From contig JAGTXO010000011.1 of the NCBI GenBank assembly GCA_019448385.1, positions 1,060,789-1,124,788 on the forward strand: a DNA stretch of 64,000 nt. The letters run 5' to 3'. Made by a program: the position numbers and the translations under genes. Below are positions 20,312 to 31,200 of this stretch, piece by piece; position 1 is the first letter of the stretch, and each line of letters starts with the position of its first letter. The notes under the pieces are model-generated. The model was given only the letters and a program-made list of their open reading frames with translations, was not told the origin of the DNA and searched no databases. The stretch comes from Diacronema lutheri (lineage: Eukaryota > Haptophyta > Pavlovophyceae > Pavlovales > Pavlovaceae).

Positions 20312-21285
20312 GGGCGGTCGTGCCCTCCCGACGAACCGGTCCACCTCCTCGCGCCGCTGCTGCGCCTTGTTGGCAACCTGCCACGCGGAAAGCGGCGCGG
20401 CCGGTCGGGGAGTGCGCAGCACGCGCGGCGGCGTGTCGAAGGGTGGGGTGCGCGCGGCGAGCAGAGGAACGGCACGCGCGTGCGGCGCCGGGGCGCCCGC
20501 ACGGCCGCAGCTCTGCGCACCGACTCGGACGCCGAGCGCACGGCGCCCTTGGTCGCCGTCTGCAGCGCACGGGGCGTCGCGGCGACCTTTGAGACCGCAC
20601 CGTCAACGGCGGTGCTCACGCCGTCCACGATGCGCTTGGGCGTCGCGGCGATGTCATCTGCCACCTCCTTCGCCTTAGATTGCACGCCGTTCACCACCTT
20701 GCCCGGCAGCGCGACGACCGAGCCGACGGCTGCAGAGACGCGCGACGTGGCCGCGTCGGCGACGCCTGCGGCAGCGCCGGACACGGCGCCGGCGACGGAG
20801 CCAGCGGCGCCTTTCGCGCCCGAGGCGAGTGCGCCACCCACGCTCGAAAGCGCTTCCACCACTTTTGATGTTGCAGCTGGCGCGACGGGCGGCGGCGCGC
20901 GCGCCGGCGGCGAGGAAGGGGGCGGCGGAGTCGCGGGCGGCGGCTTCGGGGGCGGCGGCGGCGCCTGAGCGACGGGCGGCGGGCGGCTCGACGGCGGCGG
21001 CGGCGGTGGCGGCGGTGGCGGCGGCGCCTTGACCTGCGGTCGCTCCTCCTCCGGCTCGGGCTCGCTGCCCCGCGTAGAGAGGTTGTCGAGATAGTCGGAG
21101 CTCATGACGATCCGTGCGGCTGTGCGCTCGCCGCGTGCGGCGCGCGGCACGTCCACCGGCGCGAGCGGCCGAGTTGGCGAGGCGAAGCATCGGCCGGCGA
21201 GGCAGCGACCGAGGCCGGCGCTAGGCAGGATCGCAGCGCTCGACGCCGACGCCGCGAGGAGGAGCAGCGCGCGCGAGAGCCTCAT
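16214..21285 (-). CDS. Long tandem-repeat, low-complexity protein with plastid-type leader
   Basis: Two exons, 20503-21285 then 16214-20377 (intron 20378-20502, phase 0), give 1,648 aa. The N-terminus is a signal peptide (MRLSRALLLLAASASSAA) followed by a basic, hydroxylated stretch with F-A-S-P and ending RIVMSS, like a bipartite plastid leader. Next come a polyproline segment and an Ala/Val/Lys-rich amphipathic helical region (about 115-250). Exon 2 has a polyproline stretch, five near-identical 31-residue units (core PPPPFFKS), a Pro-rich linker, then about 25 units of 38-39 residues containing FGFGGLG, AAPKKTVVAA and PPFARPPAAKPATS. The repeats are very basic and lack acidic residues. No known family. 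Candidate roles: plastid condensate or pyrenoid-linker-type protein, or an extracellular structural protein. Confidence 0.72.
16400..19265. repeat. Tandem array of ~114-bp units inside the repeat protein gene
   Basis: About 25 head-to-tail units of 114-117 bp, each encoding FGFGGLG-type plus PKKTVV-type blocks on the minus strand. Units differ mainly by one or two extra codons in the proline stretch and by Arg/Gln/Pro at one position. A higher-order period of 345 bp (three units) is visible, for example between 18461 and 18806, showing duplication of multi-unit blocks. Both strands remain open in several frames, an effect of the repeat. Confidence 0.95.
19626..20093. repeat. Five 93-bp tandem units
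   Basis: Five consecutive units of 93 bp encode a 31-residue Pro/Ala/Lys block ending PPPPFFKS on the minus strand. The units are almost identical; the leftmost (last-translated) one differs by a Pro-to-Ser change. The near-identity points to recent expansion or gene conversion. Confidence 0.93.
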
Positions 21286-21364
21286 CGCTCCCGCGAGACG
21301 ACGCGATTTGCCGATTTCGCCCAGGCAAATTAGCCGAGGAAAAGGGACGACCGGCCGTCGCACG
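21286..21364. promoter_or_regulatory. Putative bidirectional promoter
   Basis: These 79 bp separate the minus-strand repeat-protein start from the plus-strand start at 21365. The segment includes an A/T-richer core (about 21305-21345). The promoter role is inferred from the divergent layout. Confidence 0.4.
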
Positions 21365-22009
21365 ATGGTTGAGGTCGATCCCATCCTGCTCACGACCGTG
21401 ATTGGCGGCCTGGTCGCGCTCGTCATCTACCGCGATCACGCGCTACAGCTCGTCGGCGCGGCGGCCGCATGCCAAGAGCGCGCGCGGGCGGCGCCGAGAC
21501 TGGCTCCCGCGGCGCGGGCTGATGTCGACCGCGGCGTTGCGAGCCTGGCCGGCAGCCTTGCAGCCTTGCAGCCGTCCTCGCATCCTGTTGAGCGTGCCGT
21601 GTCGCCGCCAAGCGGCGCGCTCGGTCGCGAGGCGGGGGTCCACGCTCCACGCGAGGGCGAGGACGGCGGGGCGCGCCACGCGCAGCAGCCGGAGCAGCAC
21701 GTGCGCGCGAGGCTCAAATTCACGGTCGACGGCAATCTGCGATGGCTGCGGGGCGCGGTCGACGATTCTTGCGCGCCCGACGCTCTCGCCGCGCTCGACG
21801 AGCTCTGGGCCGTGCTCGAGCACCTGCAAGGCCTGGGCCGGCTGGGGCGGCAGCGCACGGTTGAGTACTGCAACGCGCTCGTCGACGCGGACGGCCTCGC
21901 CCTCTTGCACGCCCTCAGCGAGGGCAAGCGGAACGAGGTGCGGGACGAGCGCGTGCGCGCCGTGGCCACGCGCCTCTTCCGCGAGCTCGTGCCGCTGATT
22001 TGGAGCTGA
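21365..22009 (+). CDS. Small single-pass membrane protein, unknown function
   Basis: Single exon, 214 aa. The frame is open upstream, but ATG 21365 directly precedes a hydrophobic segment (PILLTTVIGGLVALVIYR, about residues 6-23). A polar, low-complexity linker follows, then a helical C-terminal domain of about 95 residues beginning VRARLKFTVDGNLRWLRGAV and ending FRELVPLIWS, with regularly spaced leucines. It looks like a membrane-anchored helical protein with its C-terminus on the opposite face. It is divergent from the repeat-protein gene, so the two may share regulation. No family recognised. Confidence 0.6.
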   Translation: MVEVDPILLTTVIGGLVALVIYRDHALQLVGAAAACQERARAAPRLAPAARADVDRGVASLAGSLAALQPSSHPVERAVSPPSGALGREAGVHAPREGEDGGARHAQQPEQHVRARLKFTVDGNLRWLRGAVDDSCAPDALAALDELWAVLEHLQGLGRLGRQRTVEYCNALVDADGLALLHALSEGKRNEVRDERVRAVATRLFRELVPLIWS

Positions 22010-22171
22010 CAAAAGAGATCAATTTCGAGTCAGTCAGTTGTGAGCGAGATGGCAGCCAGCATTCTCGCACTCGCCCGCGGCGCGCGCGTGCGGCGCACGC
22101 TCGCTCGACGCTGTCGAGCTGAAACTCCGCCACGGGCTGGCACCACGGGCGCGCGTTGAGCGGCTGGCGGT

Positions 22172-22840
22172 TCACCGCGCGATCGAGCTGCTGCCGGCCG
22201 CGCTCGCGTTGCGCGGCGTCGTCACGCTCGCAGCGCGCGAGGCGGCCGGCGCGTGGAGCGGCGGTGTGCGCGTGTCGCTGGCGCACGCCGGCTGCGGCCG
22301 CAGCTCCGCATCGAACGAGGGCGCGCGCACCCCCTCGTCACGCTCGGCACGCCACGCCGGCACATCCGGCGTGTTGACGCCGATGCCCGCACCGCCCAGC
22401 GCCAGCGCCACGCTCGCCGGCCGCGCACGTCGCGCTGGATGGACCTCCGCCACCATCGTGGCCAGCACGGGATCGACACCGAACAGCGGATGCTTGTCGG
22501 CAAGCCAGTAGGTGTCGGGCGGGTGGGCGGCGTGCGTGCGCGCGCGCGAGTGCTGCAGGACGTGCAAAGGGCGCGCGCCGTCCACGCGCCCGACGCTGCG
22601 CCGCGCGTGGCCTCAGGCTGCGGCCGACCGCTCACGACCGCGGCGCCGCGACGGACCGAACCGTGCGCGACCGCCGCGGCGACGAGCGCGTTGTCGATTT
22701 CCCACGCCTGCACTTGCGCCGCGCGTCCGGCGGATACGGCGCGCGGCCGGTGTGGCGGCGGCACGCGCCCTCGCAGCGGCTCGCCCGACCGGCCGTGGGA
22801 CGCGTACCCCCTTGCAGCCGGTGCGCCTGGCGCTCAAGCA
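22172..22840 (-). CDS. Probable but unresolved gene
   Basis: Two minus-strand stretches look protein-like but lie in different frames. One, about 22610-22830, includes VQAWEIDNALVAAAVAHGSV. The other, about 22172-22560, includes TYWLADKHPLFGVDPVLATM and VALALGGAGIGVNTPDVPAW and stops at 22172. A GC-AG intron removing about 59 bp near 22555-22615 would join them in phase, but that is short for this genome; a frameshift or sequence error is equally possible. No convincing ATG is visible (an in-frame stop lies near 22830). No family is recognised, and a broken gene is possible. Confidence 0.3.
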
Positions 22841-22922
22841 AACCGCATGCGTTTTGTCGTAGAACTTTCAACTTTCGTCGCTGGCGCAAAGCGGGCGGCG
22901 AGCAGGGAGGGCCCGACTGACG

Positions 22923-24874
22923 ATGGCTCACTTCTGTCGCCTCGCGCTCCTCGGCCTCGCGGCCGTGGGCGTGCGCGCGCAGCAGGCCGAACAGCAGCTC
23001 GAGATGGGCAGCCTACGCTCCGCATTTGTCAACGAGGACAGCTTCCAGTACTACTCGATCCTCATCCCATCCAAGTCGAACGCGATCAAGGTGAAGCTGA
23101 TCCCGAGCTACGGCGACCCTGACGTCTACCTCTCGTTCACTGCGCCCGAACCGGACGACTTGACGGCGACGTGGGTGATGGACGACGTGGGCGCGGAGGA
23201 GCAGGTGATCAAGCGCGACGCCGTCGAATTCTGCCAGTCAGAGCCGTGCATCCTGCACATCTCCGTGTACGGGTACGACGAGTCGGAGTACATGATCGGC
23301 GTGTACGACGCGTCGACCGCGGGCGTGATCGAGTCCGAGTGCTCGCCCGGGTGCAAGCAGGACATGATCGCCGACGGCGTTTGCCAGCAGGTGCGCCCAT
23401 CCACCGTTCCTCCTCGTCCGCCGCAGGCTCGCGCGCCGCGCCGCGCGCGCGCCCCTTTGCGTCGCGCGCAGCTCGAAGCGGCGGTGCGGCCGCGCATGGC
23501 AGCGCGCGGTATGCGTACCGCGCGCCTGCCTGCGGTAAGCGTGGTCGCTACGGCACCCCGTCGACCGAGTGCGACGCACGCCTTGCCGCACAACGCGACC
23601 TCTGCCGAGCGCTTGCTCGCATCCTCGACCTCTGAGGGCAAAGGGCGAAGGGCAAACCTCACAGACCAATGGCACGGCGCGGCTTCTGACGAATGGCAAC
23701 CCTCGCGCTCACGCGCACCTCATCCGCCGCACCGCACGGCAGGTGTGCAAGACGTCGGCGTGCTACGACGACGGAGGCGACTGCGACAAGCAGAACTGCG
23801 CGCCCGGCTGCGACGAGGGCTGGGTGGGCGACGAGTACTGTGACGAGGCGTGCTTTGTCGAGGCGTGCAACTGGGATGGCGGTGACTGCTCGGAGAACTC
23901 GGGCTGCAACACGGGCTGCCTGCCCGAGTACATCAACGACGGCGAGTGCGACAGGTGCGCGACGCGCCGCGCCTGCGCCGCCCGCCGCGCCCGCCAGCAC
24001 ATGCCGCCGAGTGGCGTGTCGCGCTTGCGCCGCTCAACGCGCGGGCACCCCGTCGCGCCGCGCGCGCGCGCGCGCGCCGCGCAGTGAGTGCAACGTGGCG
24101 GCGTGCGGCTTTGACGGCGACGACTGCTTCCACGGCGCGACCGAGTGCTACGGCGAGGCGGACGGCACCGATTACCGCGGCTCCAAGAACCACACAAAGT
24201 CGGGCAAGGAGTGCCAGGCGTGGGACGCGCAGTTCCCGCAGCAGCACACGCGCACGCACCTCAACTACCCCGAGGGCGGCCTCGGCGGGCACAACTTTTG
24301 TCGCAACCCGGACGGCGAGGCGATGCCGTGGTGCTACACGACGGACATGGAGGAGAGGTGGGAGTACTGCAACGTGGGCCAGCCATGGCAGCACTGCAAG
24401 CAGAACGAGATCCCGCGCGCCGTGCAGGTGAGCGGCGGCAAGAAGTGCCTCACGCCGACGACGCCGCCGTCCGGGCCACTGCCCACCTTCGAGGCCAGGT
24501 GCGGCAGCGGCGACAACCACGGCGACGTGTGCTCGCGCGAGTGCTGCAACGCAGCGAAGGCGGCGTCCGCCTTCTGCGCGAACGACGAGACACACTACGG
24601 GCGGTATCAGGAGTACAAGATGAAGGTGGCGTTCTCGCAGCTCAAGTTCAACTGCACGTCGTGCGAAGCCTTCCACGAGTTCTTCTCGAACGCCGAGACG
24701 ATCCTGCAGATGGGCGGCGGCTCGAAGTTGATCCGCTTTGCGGACTCTGTCGGCTTCAAGGTGCTCGTCGCCGCCTTCATCATCATGCTGCTCATGCTCT
24801 GCGTAATCGCCGCATCCATTGCGCGCTACGTCTGGCAGCGCCGCCAGTACTCGATGCCTGAGTCCGCCGTCTGA
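22923..24874 (+). CDS. Type I membrane protein with Notch-like (LNR) repeats and a kringle domain
   Basis: Three exons, 22923-23390, 23743-23954 and 24085-24874, give 489 aa. Signal peptide (about 1-19), then a beta-sandwich resembling pre-peptidase C-terminal (PPC) modules (about 22-130; DPDVYLSFTAPEPDD). Three LNR/Notch modules follow at about 140-240, each with the C-x(n)-GD/DG-x-C ... DGGDC pattern; introns 1 and 2 cut the first and third at the same point, just after the D-G-x-C core. A complete kringle spans about 244-325 (DYRG, GKECQAW, NFCRNPDGEAMPWCYT, WEYC). A Cys-rich linker and a C-terminal membrane helix (LVAAFIIMLLMLCVIAASIA) with a short cytosolic tail complete it. Likely a cell-surface adhesion or receptor-like protein; the ligand is unknown. 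Confidence 0.85.
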
Positions 24875-25288
24875 GCGCCGCCGCGCAGGGCAAAGCCGCC
24901 AAACGAGCCGCGCGCGCGCGGCGCGTCGGCGTCGCGCGGCGCCCTACCCGGACGCGCGGCCATGGCCGCCCGTGCGCCACACGGCAGCGGCGTGCGCACT
25001 TTCGACTTGGCGTAGATCGTAGGACTCGCGGCGGTCCCAGGTCTGCCGATGCCATCCGGTCCTTTGCACTCACGGCGCACTGCGCAGGCGACGGGCACTT
25101 GGCCGTGTAGAGCGGCAGAGACGCAGAGTGCGCCGCCCACTTTGAAAAGCGGCTCGACATCTCTTGGCGCCATTTTGCCAACGGCGTCCTGCGCGCCGGG
25201 CAGGCGACCAGCTCGTGAGCAGTGAAGGAAGCCCGAGTCCGCGCCGCGGCCTGCTCCCAGGGGCTGATCGGCACGTGTTACACACCGT
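24875..25288. other. Intergenic, no feature seen
   Basis: This 414-bp stretch separates the kringle gene and the giant LRR gene on the same strand. Open frames exist on both strands, but their translations are Arg/Ala-rich shadow-like sequence. I see no RNA gene or repeat. Confidence 0.5.
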
Positions 25289-28200
25289 ATGCTCACCGAT
25301 TTTGCCGCTGTGGCAGCCGCGGCCAAGGTCAAGGCGCAGCGCGAGCAGGACGAAAAGCTCGAGCTCGCGGTGCGCAAGCTCGCGCGGCACTCCAGCTACG
25401 GCTGCGTGCGCCTCGCGCATGACGGGCTCGACGAGGACACCTTCTCCTACATTGCCGTCTTGCTTGCTGAGCACGAGCGGCCGCTCGTGCGCCTCGACCT
25501 CGACGGCAACGCCCTCGCAGACGCGGGCGCCATGCTCGTCGCCGACGTGCTGCAAGCAAAGCAGTCGTGCACGTCACTCTCCCTGCGCGACTGCGCCATC
25601 GGCGATGCCGGCCTTGGCGCGATCGCTGGCGTCCTGGGCAACCATCGCGGGTTGAGAGATCTTGACGTCTCGGCGCACGTCGCGTCGGCGGACAGCGTGC
25701 GCGCGCTGGCGGACGCGGCCGCACAAAGCGCGACGCTCGTACGGCTGACGATCGGCGAGCGCGCGCTGGACGTGCAGGCGTTGCGCGGCGCGGACGGCGC
25801 GACGCGCGTCGCGCTGAGTGGCGTGTCGCTTGGCCCGACGCCCGACGAGATGGCGCTCGACGGCGGGAGCGCGCGCGTGCGCCTGGACGACCTGATTGCG
25901 ACATGCGCGCTGCTATGCGCGAACGCGCGACTGCAGGATCTCTCACTCGTCGGGTGCGGCCTGTCTGGCGCGCATGCCGCCGCGGCGATCGAGCGCGTGC
26001 TTGCATCGTGCGTGCGCGTGCGCTCGCTCGACTTGAGGCGCAACCGCTGGGAGCAAGGTTGCGCGGCGCAGCGGCCAGGCGCGCGATGGCACGCCTGCAC
26101 ACGTTGAGCGCGGGGCGTGCGCTCACACCGCGCCGCGCCATCGCGCGCGTGGCCGAATGCGCGCGCGCGGGGCTGCGCGTGCGCGCTGTATGCACAGGCC
26201 TTCCGCTGCTGCTCGGCGCCCTCTCGCGCGTGGCCGTTTCGCTCACACACCTCGACATCTCAGCGAGCAGCCCGGGTATTGACACCATCCTCGCAGCGGC
26301 GGACATGCTGATGCTCGCGGACGGCGACGCGCCCGTGCCGCCGCTCCTCTCGCTCGTGCTGCCGCGCGCGCCGCTCTCGCGCCGCGCCGCTGCGCTGCGC
26401 TCGGCGGGCGCGGGCGCCGAGCCGACCGCCCGTGACGAGCGGGGGCACAAGGACGACGGTGGCGAGGAGGAGGGGCGAGAGGGTGAGGTGGGGTCGGAGG
26501 GGGCCGCTGGTGCGCGCGGCGCGCTGCTCGCCCTCTCGCGCGCGGTGCTGAGCAGCGGCAGCTTGCTCAGCGTGCAGCTCGGCGCGGACGGGCCGCTCCT
26601 GCCCGTCCGCGCGTGGCGTCCGGGCTCGCTGGCGGCCGTTACGCTCGGCTTTCGAGGCCGGCTGCCGTTGGCTGACGCGCAGCTTCTCGCCTTCCTCGCC
26701 GCGGGCGGAGGCGGCGCCGACGCGCTGTCGCTGCACGGCTGCGAGCTCGGCGACGCGGGCGCCGCCGAGCTGTGCGATGCGCTGCGCGCGCCGCACGTGC
26801 GGCTGCGCCGCCTCTCGCTGCGCGGCGCCGGCCTCGGCGCGCGCGCGCTCGGCGTCCTCGCCGCGTCGCTCCTGCCGGCCAGCGCGTCGCTCGCGCACCT
26901 CGACCTGTCGGGCAACGCGCTGGGCGGGCGGAACGGCGCGTGCCTCGCCGCCCTCGCGCGCGGCCTTGAACGGAACAGCTCGCTCACCGAGCTCGACATC
27001 TCGGCGACGCACATCCACGCGCACGGCGAGCCGCGCATCGCCGAGCCGCGCGCGCGACCCGCGCTCGCGCCGCTCGCGCCGCCCGCGCCGTCGGCGATGC
27101 GCGCCGTGCTGGCGGCCAAAGGCGGCGGCGCGGCGCGCGCGCGCGCGCGGCCGTCGTCGCGCGCACCCGCGTCGCCCGCGCCGCCCGCGCGCGGTGGCGC
27201 GGCGGAGACGCGCGCCGAGGCGGAGGCGCGCGTGGCCGCGCTGTGCGGCGCGCTGCAGGCGCTCGGCTCGGCGGTCGGCACGCACCCGACGCTCACGTCG
27301 CTCTCGCTCGCTCACAACGCGCTGGGCGACGCTGGCGTCCGCGCGCTCTCGCGGCCGCTCTGCGAGGAGGGCGCGGCCGGCGCGTTAACGGCGCTTGACC
27401 TGAGCGGCTGCGCGGTGGGCAGCGCCGGCCTGCGCGCCCTGGCCGAGCTCGTCGACGCGCACGCGCGTCTCGTCCGTCTCGAGCTGCGCTCGAATGGCGG
27501 CGCATACAATGAGGCCGTCGCCCTCGAGGCGCGCCTCGCCGACCCCGGCCGGCGCGCGCGCCTGCTCGCGCTGCTGCGAGCGGCCGAGATGGGCGGCAAC
27601 GGTGGCGACGACGGCGACGGCGGCGGCGACGGCGGCGGCGACGGCGGCGACGGCGGCGGCGGCGACGACGGCGGCGGCGACGGCGGCGGCGGCGGCGCGG
27701 ACGACATGCGCCTCGCCGGCGCCGACGGCGCGCGCGCCGAGCGCGACGGCAGCTCGCTGCTTGGCGCGATGATGGCTGACGAGGGGGCCGCTGCGGAACC
27801 CAGCGCGGGACACCGCACCGCCGAGCCCGCGCAGCACGATGGAGTCGATGGCGCGCTGCGCTCCGTGGCGGCGCGCGCCGCGCCCGTCCCGTACGGCGAG
27901 GGCGGCGCGAGGGGCGCGCGCGACCCGCACGCCAAGAGGATGCGCAGCAAGAGGCACGCGCGTGACGATCCAACGCGCGCTCCAGACGACGAGGCCGCCA
28001 CCGCCGCTCGCGAGTCCGGCGCACGAACATGGTCCGGCGCACGAACATTGTCGGTGGGTGCGGACGCGGGCGCGCACGCTGCGCGCGAGGCGGAGGCGGC
28101 CGACGCCGCGGCGGTCGACGCGCTCTTCGCCGACCTCGCCGCGGCGCTCGGCGCGTCGCACGCCGGCACGGCCGCCGCGCCACACACCGAGCCGGTGACG

Positions 28201-31200
28201 CTCGACGCGTGGCTCGGCGCGGTACAGCGCAGCCCGCACGGCGCGCGCGCGCTCGCCGCGGCCGAGGCGGTTCTCGGCCGACGCGGCACGGACGAGCGCG
28301 CCGCTGCCGAGGCGCTGTGGGCGCGCGCGACGGCCGCGCTGCCGTCGGCGCAGGCGCCTGGCACCGAGCAGGCAGCGCCGCGCGCTGCCGCACCCGGCGG
28401 CGTGCCCCCGCCGCCGCCGGTGCCGCTGTCGTTGCCGCCGCAGGGCCGCGCGCCGCCGTTGGTGCGCGCGCTCAGGCGCGCGGCCGACGCGGAGCTGCGT
28501 GCGTTCGCGCTCGCGGAGCGGCTGGGCCTTCGAGGCGATGGCGGCGTGGAGGAGGCCACGTGGGAGGGCACGTGCGCGCGCAACGCGGACGCACTAGCGG
28601 CGGCGCTCGGCGGGCGGCCCGCGGCGGTGCTCACGCGCCGTGCGCTGCCCGCGGCCGACCGCGGCCGCGCGCCGCGAGCTGGCGCGCCGCGCGGCGCGCC
28701 GCGGGCGGGCAGCGAGGCGGCGGAGGCCGGCGCGTGGCTGCTGCCAAAGGCGCGGCTCCGCGCGGCGCTCCTCTTCGAAGCGCGCGCAAACTTGGCCTAC
28801 GACGCTTTGCTCCGCAGCGCGGCGCACGAGGCGCCGACGGGCGGCGTCGCGCAGGCGCAGGCGCAGGCGCGCTGCGCGAGCGCGGCGGCGCAGCCGGCGG
28901 CGTTCGCGCAGCCGGCGCAGCTGCCGCCGCCCGCGGGCGCGACGGGCGCGCCGGCGCCGCCGTCGCACGGCGCGCTGTCCGCCGCCGCGCCTGCGCCGCC
29001 GTTGGCCGAGCGCGTGCCCGCGTCGGTCGTTGTGCTCGCCGCGCATCTGCCTGCGCCCGCGCTCGTCGAGCTGGTCGAGATGGTCGCGATGGGCGGAGCG
29101 GCGAGCGCGGCGCAGCCGCACGCCGACGCGTCAGCCCGCGAGCCGCGCACGCAACCGCTGGGCGCGGGCGCGGATGCGCGCGCGGACGTGGATGTGGCTG
29201 CGGCGCGACGCGCGGCCCAGCGCGCGCTCGAGATGCTCGCGCCCGTCGCGGCCGACTCTGCGGCGCGCTTGCGCGCGCCCGCCCCGCCCGCCGGCGCTGG
29301 CGCTGCAAGCGCGGCAGTGCGGCCTGACCTGCGCGCGCCCCTCGCGCCCGCCGCGCCAAGCGCCGTGCCGGGAGCGCGAGCGGCGGCGGTAAGCGCCGCA
29401 CTGTGCGCGTCGGACGTGGCGGGTGCGCTGATGGTGGGCGCGGCGGCGGGCGCGGCGGAGGGCGGCATCTCGCGCGCGGCCTTCATCGCGGCGCTCGAGG
29501 CGGAGGGCGTCGTCCTTGCGCTCATGTCGCATCGCGCCATTGCCGAGCAGCGCGCATCGGCGGTGGGGCGCGACGCGGCCGCTGGTCGGGCGCAGCCGCA
29601 GCCGCAGCCGCAGCCGCTGCCGCAGGCGGAGGCGGAGGCGGAGGCGGAGGCCACGCGCGCGCTCGTGCCCGTCGCGGCGCTCGACGCGGCGGTGCGTGCG
29701 CACTGGCGCGAGCTGTGCGCCGCGACGGGCGCTCGCTCGCGCGGCGGCCTCCGCGCGATCGGCGCCGCTGCCGCGCTCGCGGCGCCGGCCGGCAGCGGGC
29801 TGGCGAGCGCGAACGAGGCGTGCGCGGCCGTGCGGCGGGGCGGCGCGGTGCGCGCGCTCTTTGAGGATCTCGACAGCTCGGGCGATGGCGTCCTGACGCT
29901 CGCCGAGTGGCGCGCCGCGGCCACGCGCGAGCGCCCGCGGCTGCGCGCGCTGCTCGGCGGTGAGGGCGCGGCTGACGGCGGTAATAATGCGCGCACGGTC
30001 GACGCCACCGATGACGACGCGCTGCTCTCGGCGGTGAGGTGGGGCGGCGCGCGCGCGCTCGAGGAGGCGGAGGCTGTGGACGGCGGCGACGCGGCGCTCG
30101 ACGGCATCTCGCTCGACGAGCTGCGCGCCGCAGCCGAGCGCGAGAGCGCTCTGCGCGAGGGCGTGCGCGCTGTGTTCGCGCAGCTTGACGCGGATCGTTC
30201 GGGCGGCCTTGCGCTCGGCGAATGGGAGCGGGGCGTGCGCGCGCATGGCGAGCAGATGCGCGCGCTGCTCGGCGGTGTGAGCCGCGCCGAGTTCGACGCG
30301 CGGCTGCGTGCGCTCAGCGCGCGCCTGCCCGGCGGCGAGCTCGGCGCGGCTCGCGCACAGCCGCCGCCCGGCGCGGCCGCGCTGCGCGCTGGCGAAGTGA
30401 CGCTCGCCGAGCTGCTCGATGCGGCGCGCAAGAGCGCGCGCGCGCGGCTCGACGTGCGCGTGACCGTGCACGCCGTGGCTTTGCTGCCCGGCTGGACGGT
30501 TGGTGCGGCCGCCGGCGACGCGGCGGGCGGGCGGCGCGACCGCGCGCGCGCGCCGGCGCAGCCGCAGGTGCGCCTTGCGCTGGCGCACGCGGGCAGCAGC
30601 CGGGAGCACGAGCTGCGCTCCGAGCCAATCACCTTCGACGCGGCGCCCGCGCCGCACGCCGACGCGCCGACGGGCGCGGCCGGGAGCGTCGCGGCGGAGG
30701 TCAGCTTCTCGGCGGCTGTCGACATCGCGCCGACCGGCGTTTTCGGCCGCGCGCTCGGCCGCGCGCTGCAGCACGTGCCGCTGCGCGCGCAGCACGGGCC
30801 GCCGCCGGCGCCGCAGGCAGCGGCCGACGCGGCTCACGCGGCGGAGCTGTGGCTGCTGCTGCTCGCGGGCGAGCGCGCGGCCGAGCGTGTGGTCGCGCGT
30901 GCACGCATAGACCTCGTCGAGGCGTTGGCCACTGCCCGGGACAGCGAGGGGCAGTGGCTGCAGCTGCTGCCGCCTGAGGTGGGCACGACGCACGCAGCGC
31001 TCGGCAGCGTTCTCGTCGACGTGTTGGCGTTGCGCTCGCTGCGCGCGCTGCGCGCGGCCACAGCCGCGCCGCGCGCGGGCGAGGCGGCGGGCGCGGCGGG
31101 CGGGCGTGGCGAGTGGATCGTGCTTGGCGTCGAGGCGGTGCAACTCTTCGATGCGACGGCGTCGCAGCCGAGCGGTGGCGCGCCGCTCGAGCGCACGTTG

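Noticed and set aside
16214-21285. FG-nucleoporin identity for the repeat protein
   Set aside because: FG-like blocks occur, but a clear signal peptide and transit-like region argue against a nuclear-pore location.
24792-25274. Minus-strand 160-residue open frame in the intergenic gap
   Set aside because: Low-complexity basic translation overlapping the kringle gene end, with no recognisable motif or conserved pattern.
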